Of a DNA stretch of 48,812 bases, positions 8,582-18,136 are shown in pieces (position 1 is the first letter of the stretch; each line of letters begins with the position of its first letter). The position numbers and the translations under genes are program-made. The notes under the pieces are model-generated. The model was not told the origin of the DNA. It saw nothing but the letters and a program-made list of their open reading frames with translations, and made no database searches. Source of the stretch: Thermoguttaceae bacterium (GTDB lineage Bacteria > Planctomycetota > Planctomycetia > Pirellulales > Thermoguttaceae); contig JAFSMO010000064.1 in assembly GCA_017447865.1 (NCBI GenBank), positions 1-48,812 of the forward strand. Direction: 5' to 3'.

Positions 8582-10110
8582 TTCCCCTCTTTGATCTTTC
8601 TGTAGAGCGTTCTTTCGCTGATCCCCAGCATCGCGGCGGCTTCTTCCCGGTTTCCGTTCGTGTGGGCCAGCGTTTCGCGGAGAAATTCCCGTTCCAGCTC
8701 GTCCATCGTTTTCCCGATGAAAGGCGCCAGAGGCCCAATGGGCGTGGCGGCCCCCTGGGTCGGCTCGTTCGGAAGGCAAATCACCCGGGACGGCTCTTCC
8801 GGATTCGGATTCGGACTCGTGGATACCGCGGCGGGCGGCGGAGCCGTGGGAGCCGAGTGCGCGTTCTGGAAGCGTTTCAGTTCGTCCGCGGCCTCTTTTT
8901 CCGCTTCGGCGCGTTCTTCCGGCGAGACCAGTTCGTCGAGCTCCTCCGGCAGATCGTCCACGTTCAGAAGGCCGTCGTAGTCCATCACGACCATGCTCTC
9001 GATGATGTTCCGCAGCTGGCGCACGTTCCCGGGGTAGTCGTACTGGAGGAGGTACTTCCGGGCTGCGGCGGTCATTCCACGGACCTCTTTCCCGTGCTTC
9101 TCGCAGAAGACGCGGATGAAATGGTCGATCAGGACCGGAATGTCGCCGTGACGTTCCACCAGCGCGGGGAGCCGGATCGAAACGACTTTCAGCCGGTGGT
9201 ACAGATCGCTGCGGAACGTTCCTGCCTCGATTGCGTCGGTCAGGTCCCGGTTCGTCGCGGAGATGAGCCGGACGTTCACCTTGATCGGCGTGTTGGAACC
9301 GACGCGCGTGATCTCGCTCTCTTCCAGAACGCGCAGGAGCTTGATCTGCGTGGCCATCGGCATGTCGCCGACCTCATCGAGGAAGAGCGTCCCGCCGTTG
9401 GCGTACTCGATTTTGCCCATTCGGTCCGCAATCGCGCCAGTGAACGCGCCTTTGACGTGCCCGAAAAGTTCGCTTTCGAGCAAATTATCGCTTAAAGCGG
9501 CGCAGTTCAGCCCGACGAACGGCTTGTTCTTGCGCGGACTGTTCTGGTGAATGGCCTGCGCGATGAGCTCTTTCCCCGTGCCGGTCGCGCCCTGGATCAG
9601 GACCGTCGAGTTGGTCGGCGAAACACGCCGCAGTTTTTCCACGATCGCGACCATCTCGGGACTGTTCCCGACCAGTTTCTCAAAGCCGAACTTCTCGTCC
9701 AGGCGGGTCTGAAGCTCCAGATTCGTGCGTTTCAGCGACGCGCTCTCGGCGGCTTTTTCCGCCACGGCCCGAAGCTGCTTCAGGTCGAGCGGCTTCAGGA
9801 GATAATTGAACGCGCCTTGCTGCATGGCACTGACGGCGGACGGGACGCTTCCGTGGCCGGTCATGATGATCACGGCGCAGTTCGGAAGGGACTCCCGCGC
9901 ACAGTTGAGGACCCCGAAACCATCCACGCCTTCCATGATCAGGTCGGTGAAAATGACGTCGTAGTAGCCGGCCGTGATTTTTTCGATCGCTTCTTCGCCG
10001 GAGGTCGCGATCTCCGTGACGTAGCCGACTTTTGAAAGTCCGTAGGCCACGATCTGCGCGTGTTCCGGCTCATTATCGACGACCAGGATCGTGATGGATG
10101 AAGGGGTCAT
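8578..10110 (-). CDS. Sigma-54-dependent NtrC-family response regulator
   Basis: 510 residues. The receiver domain carries the predicted phosphoacceptor D56 in VIFTDLIM. The AAA+ module has Walker [15 protein letters not shown] and Walker [12 protein letters not shown] Pro/Ala-rich linker follows (about 400-455), then a Fis-type helix-turn-helix containing [20 protein letters not shown] purine-rich AGGAAAGGAA site precedes the ATG. It overlaps the downstream membrane LRR gene by four bases, so regulator and LRR protein are made together. No kinase gene adjoins it. Targets are unknown. Confidence 0.95.
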   Translation of the reverse strand: MTPSSITILVVDNEPEHAQIVAYGLSKVGYVTEIATSGEEAIEKITAGYYDVIFTDLIMEGVDGFGVLNCARESLPNCAVIIMTGHGSVPSAVSAMQQGAFNYLLKPLDLKQLRAVAEKAAESASLKRTNLELQTRLDEKFGFEKLVGNSPEMVAIVEKLRRVSPTNSTVLIQGATGTGKELIAQAIHQNSPRKNKPFVGLNCAALSDNLLESELFGHVKGAFTGAIADRMGKIEYANGGTLFLDEVGDMPMATQIKLLRVLEESEITRVGSNTPIKVNVRLISATNRDLTDAIEAGTFRSDLYHRLKVVSIRLPALVERHGDIPVLIDHFIRVFCEKHGKEVRGMTAAARKYLLQYDYPGNVRQLRNIIESMVVMDYDGLLNVDDLPEELDELVSPEERAEAEKEAADELKRFQNAHSAPTAPPPAAVSTSPNPNPEEPSRVICLPNEPTQGAATPIGPLAPFIGKTMDELEREFLRETLAHTNGNREEAAAMLGISERTLYRKIKEGK

Positions 10111-10160
10111 GAGTTTTGGTTCCTTTCCTCGTTGGTTGGGAGGGAAGTCGTCAGTGGGAA

Positions 10161-10292
10161 GTAGTCAGTAGTCAGTAGTCAGTAGTCAGCGTTCTGCCTT
10201 CGGCAGAATTTGGGAATGCAAGCGAGAAAGTGAATCCCATATTTCGGCGCAGCCGAAACGCTGACTACTGACTACTGACTACTGACTACTAC
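10161..10292. repeat. Nested inverted repeat (cloverleaf-like) with GTAGTCA heptamer arms
   Basis: The outer arms are four tandem GTAGTCA heptamers (10161-10191) and their reverse complement (10259-10292). Inside are two perfect small hairpins, TTCTGCC/GGCAGAA (10192-10208) and TTTCGGC/GCCGAAA (10242-10258), flanking a TGGGA/TCCCA pair. The whole can fold as a multi-branched structure. No ORF or target-site duplication was identified. It separates divergent genes. Confidence 0.85.
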
Positions 10293-10406
10293 CAACGCGA
10301 CCAACTGTTGAGTCTTAATTGTATTCCCAAACGAAAAAAAGTCAAGAGGTTCCGGGAAAATGACGGGATTTCGGGAAAAATTTTTTGGAAAATTCACTTT
10401 GGGGAC

Positions 10407-10435
10407 TTGACAAAAGGTGGAGAAAAGATTAAACT
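10407..10435 (+). promoter_or_regulatory. Sigma-70 type promoter for the Gfo/Idh/MocA gene
   Basis: TTGACA at 10407-10412 and TAAACT at 10430-10435 with a 17-base spacer. The start of transcription would be near 10442, about 64 bases before the start codon. Confidence 0.8.
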
Positions 10436-10505
10436 GTAAGTAATTGTGTGTCTGCTTTCACGCAGAATTCCCTCCAATTCTCGCCTTTTTTAAAAGGAAA
10501 ACAAA

Positions 10506-11873
10506 ATGTCCATCAAAACCCATCGCCGTAATTTTCTGAAGTCCACCGCCGTCGCGGGTGCTGGAATGTTCATCATGAGTGACCTCCTGGCGAATGAATC
10601 TCCCAACGAAGTCGTGCGTTTCGCCTCCGTCGGGATCGGCGGCAAAGGAACCAGTGACTCCAACGACGCGAACCGTTTCGGAAAAGTCGTGGCGTACTGC
10701 GATACGAACCGCAACCAGCTCAAAGGCGGCGCGAAGCGTTTCGCCGGCGCGAAAGCCTACGAAGACTACCGCGTCATGTTCGATGAAATGGCGGACCAGT
10801 TCGACGCCGTGACCGTTTCCACCGCGGACCACATGCACGCGATCATTGCGGCCACGGCCATGAAACACGGCAAAGCCACGTTCTGCCAGAAACCTCTGAC
10901 CCGTACGATCTCGGAAGCCCGTATGCTCTCCACGACGGCGAAGGAAAAGAACCTCGTGACCCAGATGGGCAACCAGGGCGTCGCCGGCCGTACGACCCGT
11001 GAAAGTATCGCGCTGGTTCGCGCCGGTCTGGTCGGAACCGTGAAAGAAGTCATCGTCTGGACGAACCGTCCGATTTGGCCGCAGGGCGGCGAACGCGGCG
11101 AAGGCCAGCCCGCTCCGGACTACCTCAACTGGGACTGCTGGCTTGGCACCGCTCCGAAACGTCCGTACGTTCCGGGCGCTTACGATCCGTTCGCCTGGCG
11201 CGGCTGGTGGGACTTTGGTTCCGGCGCCCTCGGCGACATGGCGTGCCACACGTGCAGCGTTCCGTATTTCGCGCTGGAAATGAAAAACCCGACGAGCGTT
11301 CAGGCCAGAACCTCCGGTCATAATTGTGACAGTTTCCCGAAGTGGAGCGAAATTTTCTTTGACTTCCCGGCCAACGATTGGCGCCCGGGCTTCAAACTCA
11401 CCTGGCTCGACGGTGGCAAAAAACCGGATCCGTCTCTGCTCGGCGGCCAGGAACCGGCTGGCTCCGCGTTCCTCATCATCGGCGACAAAGGGACGTTCTA
11501 CTCCCCGAACGACTACGGCACCAGCCGCGTGCTGATCGGTGAAGCGCAGGACCGCGAGAAGGAACTGCTTCCGAAGGTCAACGAGACGCTCGTCACGGCC
11601 GACGAATACGGCGGACACTTCGGCGAATTCGTGACCGCCATCAAGGAAAACAAACCGCTGATGCCGTTCTCGAACATGATCGAAAAGTCCGGCGGACTGA
11701 CCGAAACGATCCTGCTTGGAAACCTGGCCGTCTGGGCCGCGAACAAGCCGGAAGAACTCGGCGAAAAGGTTCTCTGGGATGCCGCCAACCTCAAGATTTT
11801 GGGTGAGCCGCAGGACCGCGAGCGTCTGGAATCGCTGGTTTATCCGACCTACCAGAACGGCTACAAAATCTGA
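10506..11873 (+). CDS. Tat-exported Gfo/Idh/MocA family oxidoreductase
   Basis: 455 residues. The N-terminus has a twin-arginine signal (HRRNFLKSTAVAGAG) followed by a Rossmann-type segment FASVGIGGKGTSDSND. The family's middle signature appears as FCQKPLT, matching the EKP region with Gln before Lys. The C-terminal alpha/beta domain contains WWDFGSGALGDMACHT. Gfo/Idh/MocA enzymes use NAD(P) to oxidise or epimerise sugars, and planctomycetes export many of them. Export by Tat implies folding with cofactor first. The substrate cannot be read from sequence. A good site AAAGGAAAAC and a near-consensus promoter precede it. A paralogue lies at 41963. Confidence 0.92.
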   Translation: MSIKTHRRNFLKSTAVAGAGMFIMSDLLANESPNEVVRFASVGIGGKGTSDSNDANRFGKVVAYCDTNRNQLKGGAKRFAGAKAYEDYRVMFDEMADQFDAVTVSTADHMHAIIAATAMKHGKATFCQKPLTRTISEARMLSTTAKEKNLVTQMGNQGVAGRTTRESIALVRAGLVGTVKEVIVWTNRPIWPQGGERGEGQPAPDYLNWDCWLGTAPKRPYVPGAYDPFAWRGWWDFGSGALGDMACHTCSVPYFALEMKNPTSVQARTSGHNCDSFPKWSEIFFDFPANDWRPGFKLTWLDGGKKPDPSLLGGQEPAGSAFLIIGDKGTFYSPNDYGTSRVLIGEAQDREKELLPKVNETLVTADEYGGHFGEFVTAIKENKPLMPFSNMIEKSGGLTETILLGNLAVWAANKPEELGEKVLWDAANLKILGEPQDRERLESLVYPTYQNGYKI

Positions 11874-11907
11874 GTGAAAAGCTCTGATTTGGACTGAAAG
11901 AATCGTT

Positions 11908-11945
11908 TCCTGACGGCGTGAATTAACGGGTTTGCGCCGTCAGGA
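11908..11945 (+). terminator. Hairpin after the oxidoreductase gene
   Basis: A perfect 11-bp stem (TCCTGACGGCG at 11908-11918 with CGCCGTCAGGA at 11935-11945) and 16-nt loop, followed by GAATTGATTTT. It lies 35 bases past the stop codon and is a likely rho-independent terminator with a modest T tract. Confidence 0.65.
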
Positions 11946-11967
11946 GAATTGATTTTAAACTGAAAGG

Positions 11968-11997
11968 AGCGGGAAATGTTTTCCATGGTTTCCCGCT
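11968..11997 (+). other. Second hairpin in the spacer before the kinase gene
   Basis: AGCGGGAAA (11968-11976) pairs with TTTCCCGCT (11989-11997) around a 12-nt loop. It could be a tandem terminator or a leader structure for the kinase gene. No consensus promoter was found between it and 12102. Confidence 0.45.
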
Positions 11998-12101
11998 TCC
12001 CTGAAAGACGCAGTGGGGATGCGTTGACGTGGAAAAACTGCCCTGGAATGAAGTTGGGACCCGGGGCGGATCGAAAATTTTGCTGGTGAGTGAATTTTTT
12101 A

Positions 12102-13610
12102 ATGGATTTAAGTGTTTTTGAACAGTGCGCACTTGTAAGCGGCCTGATTAAAGATGCGGACCTTCTTTCCGCGAGGAAGGAGATGATGGATGGAATCCAG
12201 CCCGCGCCGGAGGAAATTCCCGGACGACTGGCGGACATCTTCGTGTCTCGAGGTCTCCTGAATCGATGGCAGGCGCAGCAGCTTCTGGCCGGGCGGGTCC
12301 GTTTTACCCTGGGGAACTACCGGATCTTTGACTCAATCGGTCACGGTGGAATGGGGCAGGTTTTTAAAGCCAAGCACGAAATCACGGGGATCGTTTACGC
12401 GATCAAAGTCCTGCCGCGCGAGAAGGCCACGCAGTCCGCGATCGAAAATTTCCACCACGAGATCCAGAACATGGCGAACTTGAGCCATCCCAATCTGGTC
12501 CGCGCCGTCGATGCTGGGATGGATGGGAACGTGTACTACCTCGTGACGGAGTACGTTCCCGGCCCGGATTTGCGCAAACTTGTTCGCAGTCACGGCCCGC
12601 TGACGCAGGAAATGGCGGCGAGTATCATCGTGCAGACGGCTCAGGGACTTTCCTACGCGCACCGCATGGGACTGGTTCATCGTGATGTCAAGCCGGGGAA
12701 TATTCTCGTCGGGATGAATGGCGTCGCGAAGCTTTCTGACATGGGTTTGGCCAGTTCCGCCTCCCGGGAAAAATCCACGAAAATCGTCGGGACCGCGGAT
12801 TACATTTCCCCGGATCAGGTCCGAAATCCGCTCTCTCCGCAGCCGATTTGGGACATTTACTCCCTTGGCTGCACGCTTTATTACATTGTGACCGCGCAGG
12901 TCCCGTACCCGAAAGGGTCGTCGTCGGATAAAGTCAAGCTGCATCTGGATGTGAACGCCTACCCGGTCAATCCGTGCTCGCTGAACCCGATGATTTCGGA
13001 AGAGTTCGCGGACGTCATGGCCTGCATGATGGCGAAAAATCCGGCGGAACGGATTCCTACCGCGCTGGAAGTCATTCAGTTCCTTTCGCCGTGGTCGGAC
13101 GGAACTCCTATTCCTATCCGTGAAACGGACGTAGACATTTCGCCGTCCGGAAGTTTTCAGAAGAGTGATTTGGGCGAGTTTTTGCCCCAGGTCAGTTCGA
13201 TGGCGAAGAGTATTGCGCCTCAGGAGAAGTCGGCGGCCGCTCCAGAGATTTCCATTCGAGCGGTCCAGGGAAAGTCGCCTGATACCGGGGTGCGGCAGTT
13301 GGTTCAGCTTGAAGATGAGATTTCACCCGACTCGTCGCAGATCCCATCACTTCTCGTGGTCGATGATTTGGCGGACGAGGACGATTCTGTGGATCAGGAA
13401 GAAAAGGGCACGCTTGCCAGTGCGAAACGAAACGTGACGCCGCCGCCAGTGCCCAACAATACGATTCGTAAGGCGTTCATTCTTGATTCTTCGGATGATT
13501 CCGACGTGGATTTGGGAAATTTCGAGATTCCGGAGGAACCCGCCCGAAACGTCGATAGCGTCCTGAACCGTTTCAAAAAGAACGCGATGAATTTCTTCAA
13601 GAAAAAATAA
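12102..13610 (+). CDS. Hanks-type serine/threonine protein kinase, planctomycete type
   Basis: 502 residues. Residues 1-72 form an N-terminal extension ending GLLNRWQAQQLLAGR, a pattern common before the kinase domain in planctomycete Hanks kinases. The kinase domain (about 73-340) has the glycine loop GHGGMGQVF, Lys in YAIKVL, catalytic HRDVKPGNIL, DMG in place of DFG, and SPDQ where APE usually lies. The C-terminal third is acidic and Ser/Pro-rich, with a basic end (KKNAMNFFKKK). No membrane helix is seen, so it is probably soluble. The ATG at 12102 is preferred over a GTG at 12090 because GGTGAG (12085-12090) is well placed for it. Substrates unknown; the next gene is a candidate. Confidence 0.92.
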   Translation: MDLSVFEQCALVSGLIKDADLLSARKEMMDGIQPAPEEIPGRLADIFVSRGLLNRWQAQQLLAGRVRFTLGNYRIFDSIGHGGMGQVFKAKHEITGIVYAIKVLPREKATQSAIENFHHEIQNMANLSHPNLVRAVDAGMDGNVYYLVTEYVPGPDLRKLVRSHGPLTQEMAASIIVQTAQGLSYAHRMGLVHRDVKPGNILVGMNGVAKLSDMGLASSASREKSTKIVGTADYISPDQVRNPLSPQPIWDIYSLGCTLYYIVTAQVPYPKGSSSDKVKLHLDVNAYPVNPCSLNPMISEEFADVMACMMAKNPAERIPTALEVIQFLSPWSDGTPIPIRETDVDISPSGSFQKSDLGEFLPQVSSMAKSIAPQEKSAAAPEISIRAVQGKSPDTGVRQLVQLEDEISPDSSQIPSLLVVDDLADEDDSVDQEEKGTLASAKRNVTPPPVPNNTIRKAFILDSSDDSDVDLGNFEIPEEPARNVDSVLNRFKKNAMNFFKKK

Positions 13611-13620
13611 TCAGGGAAAA

Positions 13621-13660
13621 CTGGTTAAACCAGGACGTTTTAGTATCTGGGTTTAACCAG
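13621..13660 (+). terminator. Hairpin after the kinase gene
   Basis: CTGGTTAAACC (13621-13631) pairs perfectly with GGTTTAACCAG (13650-13660) around an 18-nt loop, 10 bases after the stop codon. No T tract follows, so a terminator or mRNA-stabilising role is inferred from position. Confidence 0.5.
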
Positions 13661-14022
13661 TGATGCTCTGAAAAATCTGAAAATTTTAAAAAAATCTAAA
13701 AAAAATGGGTGATTCATGGTTGCGCCCCTGTTGAAAAAATCCTAAAATCCGCTAAAATAAGAAAAGGAACAGATTTTTTTATTCGCTCCTGTTGCGGCGG
13801 CTCGCTTGAGTTCCAGCGTTTCGGGGCGTGTATGTTATGGAATCCGACCCGATTCCGGTAAAATCTTGCCTGATATAGTGTTTTTATGCCTTTTAACTTG
13901 AGTTTCCTTTATGTTTTTTCAAAACGAGCCGCAGTTGAAGACGTTCCTGCGGACCGAATTTGAGGAAACATCGGGTTGGGGCGATATTTTTTCCTTATAA
14001 TGAAATCCTTGGGGTGGAGAAA
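13661..14022 (+). promoter_or_regulatory. Spacer with possible extended -10 promoter for the next gene
   Basis: No gene is convincing in this 362-base stretch. It contains a small inverted repeat GGAATC/GATTCC (13839-13856) and a possible extended -10 element, TGATATAGT at 13871-13879, without a clear -35. Transcription from there would give a leader of about 135 nt. A TTG at 13960 would extend the next ORF but lacks support. Confidence 0.35.
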
Positions 14023-16320
14023 ATGGAAAAAGATGAAACTTCGAAGTACGATCGTATTATTAAAAATCTGAGCGCATTGGAGAGCCGAAACCCTGATTTG
14101 GCCCGGCTTTTGAGTGTTTTTGATGTGTGGCTCGAAAATTTTGTGACCGCGGGAAATGGGGACGTTTCCCAAGTGGCCAGTAAGTTAGACGCGGCGGCAA
14201 GTGGAAATGCTTCGGTTGCCTCGTCCGCGGTGAAAAAAGACCAAACCGGAAATGCTGCCGACCAGGCGCCTCCGGTAAAAAAAGATTCCGGCATTCGGAT
14301 CATGAAGCAGTTTCCGACCGCGGCCGACGTTCAGAGCGTGGCCAGCCCTGTTTCTCCGGCACCTCAGTCCGTGGAAACTTCCGGAACGTCTTCCCAGAAT
14401 GTCGCGTCTGGATTTGTTCGTCCGGCCGTCGGAAGCACGCTGGGAAAAGAGTCTGGAAGCGCTCAAGAGGGCGTTTCTGATTTGAGGCCGGGGACTTCGC
14501 AGAATGAAGCCGGAAAAGTGGATGCGGCCGCCGGTGGCCTGTGGCGCAGCGAGGACATTGACCAGCTGGAGAAGCGGCTCCTGCTTAAAATCGAGGCTTC
14601 CCGATGGGCGCTGGAACGCGACCGGCTGTTGAAAAACTCGGTGAATTTCCAGACGGAAATCGAGCCGAAGGACCACAATTTGCTGGCGCGCGCCCGGGAA
14701 CTGACGAACTGCTACTTGTGGATGAATAATCCGGAGACGGCTCCGGTCATCGCGACGGAAACCTACGAAATGCTTGCGGACGCTTACTCGGCCGCGGCGA
14801 CTTGCGTCGGTTTTATGCGTCAGCTCATCGAACTGGTGGATCGTTCGCCGAAGTCGGAGATTCTCAACCGGATCTTGCGTGACGCGCTGTACATTACGGC
14901 GACGGCCCAGTCCGCTTTGCGCCGGGTGACGTACGACGTGAGCGGCCGAGAGGATCAGGATCAGATCCGGATCCATCGCTGGCTGACTCTGTTGACGAAG
15001 AAGTACGGAATTTACGTGAATCGTCACATGAAGAAAGACTCGCTTGCGCCGAAAGATCGGATTTACGTGATTCCGGACTACATCGCCCGGCTGCGCAAGG
15101 AAGTTGAAAAACTCGGCCAGCGTCAGAAGATTCTGACGGAAGGTTTCCGCCGGATCCAGTACCACGCCAGCCGCATGACCAGTGAGAACGGAAACGATTA
15201 CGACTGGAATAAAATCATCGAAACGGTGGATGAACTCGTGGATGCGGGGATCCCGGCCAATGATGAACGGTTCAAGACCGCGCTGAAGGACATTTTGCCG
15301 TCCCTGAAAACGGTTCCGCCGTACAAGGAGCACCCGTTCTTCATTAACGTTTTGATGGAACTGGACTACTGGCACGAAAATGAAGTTCAGAAAGCCCGCG
15401 TGGCTCGTGAACTGAGCATGATGCCGCCGCAGCCCAAAGCGTCTTCGGAACCCTCCGCGGACGAATACATGAGCGTCTGGGATGAAATGGAACGCGCAGG
15501 TGTGCCGGCAGGAAAAGGCGCTCCGGCTTCCGCTGGAAGTTTCTCCTCCTCTTCGGAGCAAAACTTTGGTGATTCGCCGAGAGCTTCGTCTTCCGCTTTT
15601 ACCGGCGGTGCTTCCGGAAGTGGTTCCGGCGCGTTTGGCGGTGGTGCTTCCGGAACGGGGACCGGAGCATTTACAGGGGCCGGCTATTCGGAAAACCGTG
15701 AATCGTCATTTACGGGCTATTCCGGCGGCAGAAAAATGACGCAGGGATTCGGCCAGGGAATTCTCGGAAACAGCGACGAAAAAGAGCCGAAAGTCGGTGA
15801 AGTCCATGGCACTGGGGCGGTTGGGGCCGCGCCGTCTGACCAGCCGCTTCGGTACGTCGGAAACTCGACCTACAGCCGGCTCGCCAGCGGTCATCAGGGA
15901 ATCCCCTCTTACGCGAGCGTCGTTTCGGAAAAGGCCCACGGGCATTACGACGCCGCCGGACCTGCTGGGGACTCGGAAGACGTCATTCATCAGGCGCAGA
16001 ACGCGATTCAGGGCAAAACGCTGATTTTTGTGGACGGAAAAGATGATTCGGATCTGAAAAAGCTCCTTCAGGAAAAACTTGGAGGCAAGATTGCGTTCGC
16101 TGGTGAAGAGCAAATCGCCTCCGAGATGAAAATCGCCCAGCTCGAACATCCGGGAAATGTTGCAGTGGTTCTGATGGTCGATGGATCGGTTCCGACCGCG
16201 AACCGGAACGTGGAGAATTACTGCCGCCACTTCGACAAACCTTTGCTTCGAGTCAATCGCGAGCTGGATATTAACTCGGTGGCTCGTCAAATCGTCGCGG
16301 CGATGACGCTTTGGCGCTGA
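14023..16320 (+). CDS. 765-residue protein with helical core, Gly/Ser-rich linker and possible DUF2325-like C-terminus
   Basis: Residues 1-175 are low-complexity, rich in Ala, Ser and Val. A charged helical core (about 180-485) contains [20 protein letters not shown] and [17 protein letters not shown] Gly/Ser/Phe/Thr-rich segment (about 500-570) repeats [16 protein letters not shown] text. The last ~105 residues read as a small alpha/beta unit ([11 protein letters not shown], then [17 protein letters not shown], then [14 protein letters not shown]), resembling DUF2325-type domains. No signal peptide is seen. The start is the ATG at 14023 after GGGGTGGAGA. It lies downstream of a Hanks kinase, and its long Ser-rich regions could be phosphorylation targets. 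Function not known. Confidence 0.75.
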   Translation: MEKDETSKYDRIIKNLSALESRNPDLARLLSVFDVWLENFVTAGNGDVSQVASKLDAAASGNASVASSAVKKDQTGNAADQAPPVKKDSGIRIMKQFPTAADVQSVASPVSPAPQSVETSGTSSQNVASGFVRPAVGSTLGKESGSAQEGVSDLRPGTSQNEAGKVDAAAGGLWRSEDIDQLEKRLLLKIEASRWALERDRLLKNSVNFQTEIEPKDHNLLARARELTNCYLWMNNPETAPVIATETYEMLADAYSAAATCVGFMRQLIELVDRSPKSEILNRILRDALYITATAQSALRRVTYDVSGREDQDQIRIHRWLTLLTKKYGIYVNRHMKKDSLAPKDRIYVIPDYIARLRKEVEKLGQRQKILTEGFRRIQYHASRMTSENGNDYDWNKIIETVDELVDAGIPANDERFKTALKDILPSLKTVPPYKEHPFFINVLMELDYWHENEVQKARVARELSMMPPQPKASSEPSADEYMSVWDEMERAGVPAGKGAPASAGSFSSSSEQNFGDSPRASSSAFTGGASGSGSGAFGGGASGTGTGAFTGAGYSENRESSFTGYSGGRKMTQGFGQGILGNSDEKEPKVGEVHGTGAVGAAPSDQPLRYVGNSTYSRLASGHQGIPSYASVVSEKAHGHYDAAGPAGDSEDVIHQAQNAIQGKTLIFVDGKDDSDLKKLLQEKLGGKIAFAGEEQIASEMKIAQLEHPGNVAVVLMVDGSVPTANRNVENYCRHFDKPLLRVNRELDINSVARQIVAAMTLWR

Positions 16321-16333
16321 TCGACGTGGTTTT

Positions 16334-16366
16334 CGGCAAATCCGTGTTCTTCCCGCGGGTTTGCCG
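16334..16366 (+). terminator. Hairpin after the 765-residue protein gene
   Basis: CGGCAAATCCG (16334-16344) pairs with CGGGTTTGCCG (16356-16366), one G-T pair, 11-nt loop, 13 bases after the stop codon. The T tract is absent. Its position argues against starting the next gene at the TTG at 16361. Confidence 0.5.
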
Positions 16367-16414
16367 TTCACAAACATCAGATTGGAGACCATAGACTACC
16401 GGACCACTTCAGAA

Positions 16415-17533
16415 ATGCGGAAAAAATCTTTTATTACAGGAATTACCGGGCAGGACGGCGCGTACCTCAGCCACCTGCTTCTTTCGAAAGGTTACGAGGT
16501 GCACGGACTGATGCGCCGGACCTCGCAATTTAATACCGCCCGGCTTCAGGAGCTTTGCGGAAATCTGGAATTTTCTGACGGTGGGTCGCTCGAAGACCGG
16601 CTTTTCCTGCATTACGGCGATTCTACGGACTCGCTGAATATTACGACGCTCATCGAGGAGATCCAGCCGGACGAGATTTACAATCTGGCGGCGCAAAGCC
16701 ACGTGAAAGTTTCGTTTGAAATGCCGGTTTATACCAGCGACGTGGATGCGCTCGGGACGCTTCGGATCCTCGAGGCGGTGCGTCAGGCGAAACTCACGGG
16801 AAAAACGCACGTTTATCAGGCCTCCACCTCGGAGCTTTTTGGGAAGGTTCAGGAAACTCCGCAGACGGAAACGACGCCCTTCCACCCACGCTCGCCCTAC
16901 GGAGTCGCCAAGCTGTTTGCGTACTGGATGACGGTCAACTACCGTGAATCGTACGGAATGTTCGCGAGCAACGGGATTCTGTTCAATCACGAGTCGCCGT
17001 TCCGCGGGGAGACGTTCGTCACGCGCAAAATCACGCTGGCAGCGGCGCGCATCATGAACGGCCTGCAGGACCGTCTGGAACTTGGGAATCTGGACGCCAG
17101 GCGGGATTGGGGCCACGCCCGCGATTTTGTGGAAGCAATGTGGCGGATCCTCCAGCACGACGAGCCGGGTGATTTCATCATCGCGACGGGCGAGCAGCAT
17201 TCCGTCCGTGAGTTCGTCACGCTGGCGTTCGAGCACTGCGGCGTTTCGATCCGGTGGGAAGGCTCCGGCCTGAATGAAGTCGGGATCGCACGGGTCCCGG
17301 TGCTGAAACACGATGGGATCCCGAACGGCTTCCAGCCCGGAAAATTCGACGAATTCCCGACGGAAGAACGCGTCGTGGTGGCGGTGAATCCCGACTTCTT
17401 CCGCCCGGCCGAAGTGGAAACGCTTCTGGGAAATGCTGCCAAGGCGCAGGAAGTCCTCGGATGGCGGGCAGAAACCACGTTCCCACAGCTGGTTTCGGAA
17501 ATGATGAGTTACGATTTGAAAAAGATTTATTAA
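16415..17533 (+). CDS. gmd: GDP-mannose 4,6-dehydratase
   Basis: 372 residues, the normal length. A short-chain dehydratase with NAD(P)-binding [11 protein letters not shown] at the N-terminus, [14 protein letters not shown], catalytic Thr/Glu region [10 protein letters not shown] and the YxxxK pair in [12 protein letters not shown], then [17 protein letters not shown]. It converts GDP-mannose to GDP-4-keto-6-deoxymannose, precursor of GDP-fucose, GDP-rhamnose and related sugars for surface glycans. No partner reductase (fcl/rmd) is in the window. The start is the ATG at 16415; the ribosome-binding site is weak. Neighbours do not form a polysaccharide cluster. Confidence 0.95.
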   Translation: MRKKSFITGITGQDGAYLSHLLLSKGYEVHGLMRRTSQFNTARLQELCGNLEFSDGGSLEDRLFLHYGDSTDSLNITTLIEEIQPDEIYNLAAQSHVKVSFEMPVYTSDVDALGTLRILEAVRQAKLTGKTHVYQASTSELFGKVQETPQTETTPFHPRSPYGVAKLFAYWMTVNYRESYGMFASNGILFNHESPFRGETFVTRKITLAAARIMNGLQDRLELGNLDARRDWGHARDFVEAMWRILQHDEPGDFIIATGEQHSVREFVTLAFEHCGVSIRWEGSGLNEVGIARVPVLKHDGIPNGFQPGKFDEFPTEERVVVAVNPDFFRPAEVETLLGNAAKAQEVLGWRAETTFPQLVSEMMSYDLKKIY

Positions 17534-17581
17534 TTCATAAAGGGAAACTCACGGTCCGCTTTCCTGGTGGAAATTCATCCC

Positions 17582-18136
17582 ATGCCCAATCATCCCCGTA
17601 AACCCGCGAAATCCTTTAATGGGCGCCGTGAGCCGGAGGAGAAACTCCCTTTTCTTGCCTGGAAATCGCGGCTGGCCAAAGACCCGCAGTTTATGCCGGC
17701 GACGAAAACGGATCAAAGTACCATGCTCTGGTGCGTCGGGGGAATGACAGTCCTCGTTCTTTTCTTTTTGCTGTACTGCTCCTTTTCCTCGTTTTCCTCA
17801 AAGGATCCCTTTTCGGTTGAAAAAGGCGCGGCGCCGGTGTACGAATCGACCGCTTTTGATGTTCGGAATCAGTCCTACCTGGTCGATATAAATTCAGCGA
17901 ATGAGCACGAGCTGCGCCTTCTGCCGGGCATTGGTGAAGTGATGGCCCGGAAAATCGTCGCGGAACGGGACGCGAACGGTCCGTTTCAGTCGCTCGAGGA
18001 CATTGAGCGCGTTCCGGGGATCGGCAAAAAGAAGCGCGAAACTCTCGAGCCATTTTTGGCTCCGATTGCCGGTTCGGGGGTTTTGGTGGAACAAAGGCCG
18101 GCTCAGGAACCATTGCTAAACGAGAATAATTCATGA
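17582..18136 (+). CDS. Membrane-anchored ComEA-like helix-hairpin-helix protein
   Basis: 184 residues. A basic, Pro-rich cytoplasmic N-terminus (about 1-45) is followed by a membrane helix (CVGGMTVLVLFFLLYCSF) and a C-terminal HhH pair: VDINSANEHELRLLPGIGEV and FQSLEDIERVPGIGKKK. This matches the ComEA/PulK-type DNA-binding module, which binds incoming double-stranded DNA outside the membrane in competent bacteria. No ComEC or pilus gene adjoins. The ATG at 17582 is placed after GGTGGA; a GTG at 17567 is the alternative. It overlaps the next gene by four bases (ATGA). Confidence 0.85.
   Translation: MPNHPRKPAKSFNGRREPEEKLPFLAWKSRLAKDPQFMPATKTDQSTMLWCVGGMTVLVLFFLLYCSFSSFSSKDPFSVEKGAAPVYESTAFDVRNQSYLVDINSANEHELRLLPGIGEVMARKIVAERDANGPFQSLEDIERVPGIGKKKRETLEPFLAPIAGSGVLVEQRPAQEPLLNENNS

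Noticed and set aside
8581..8779. Longer start for the small LRR gene at 8779
   Set aside because: The extra 66 residues lie inside the regulator's DNA-binding region and would precede a membrane helix that fits a natural N-terminus at 8581.
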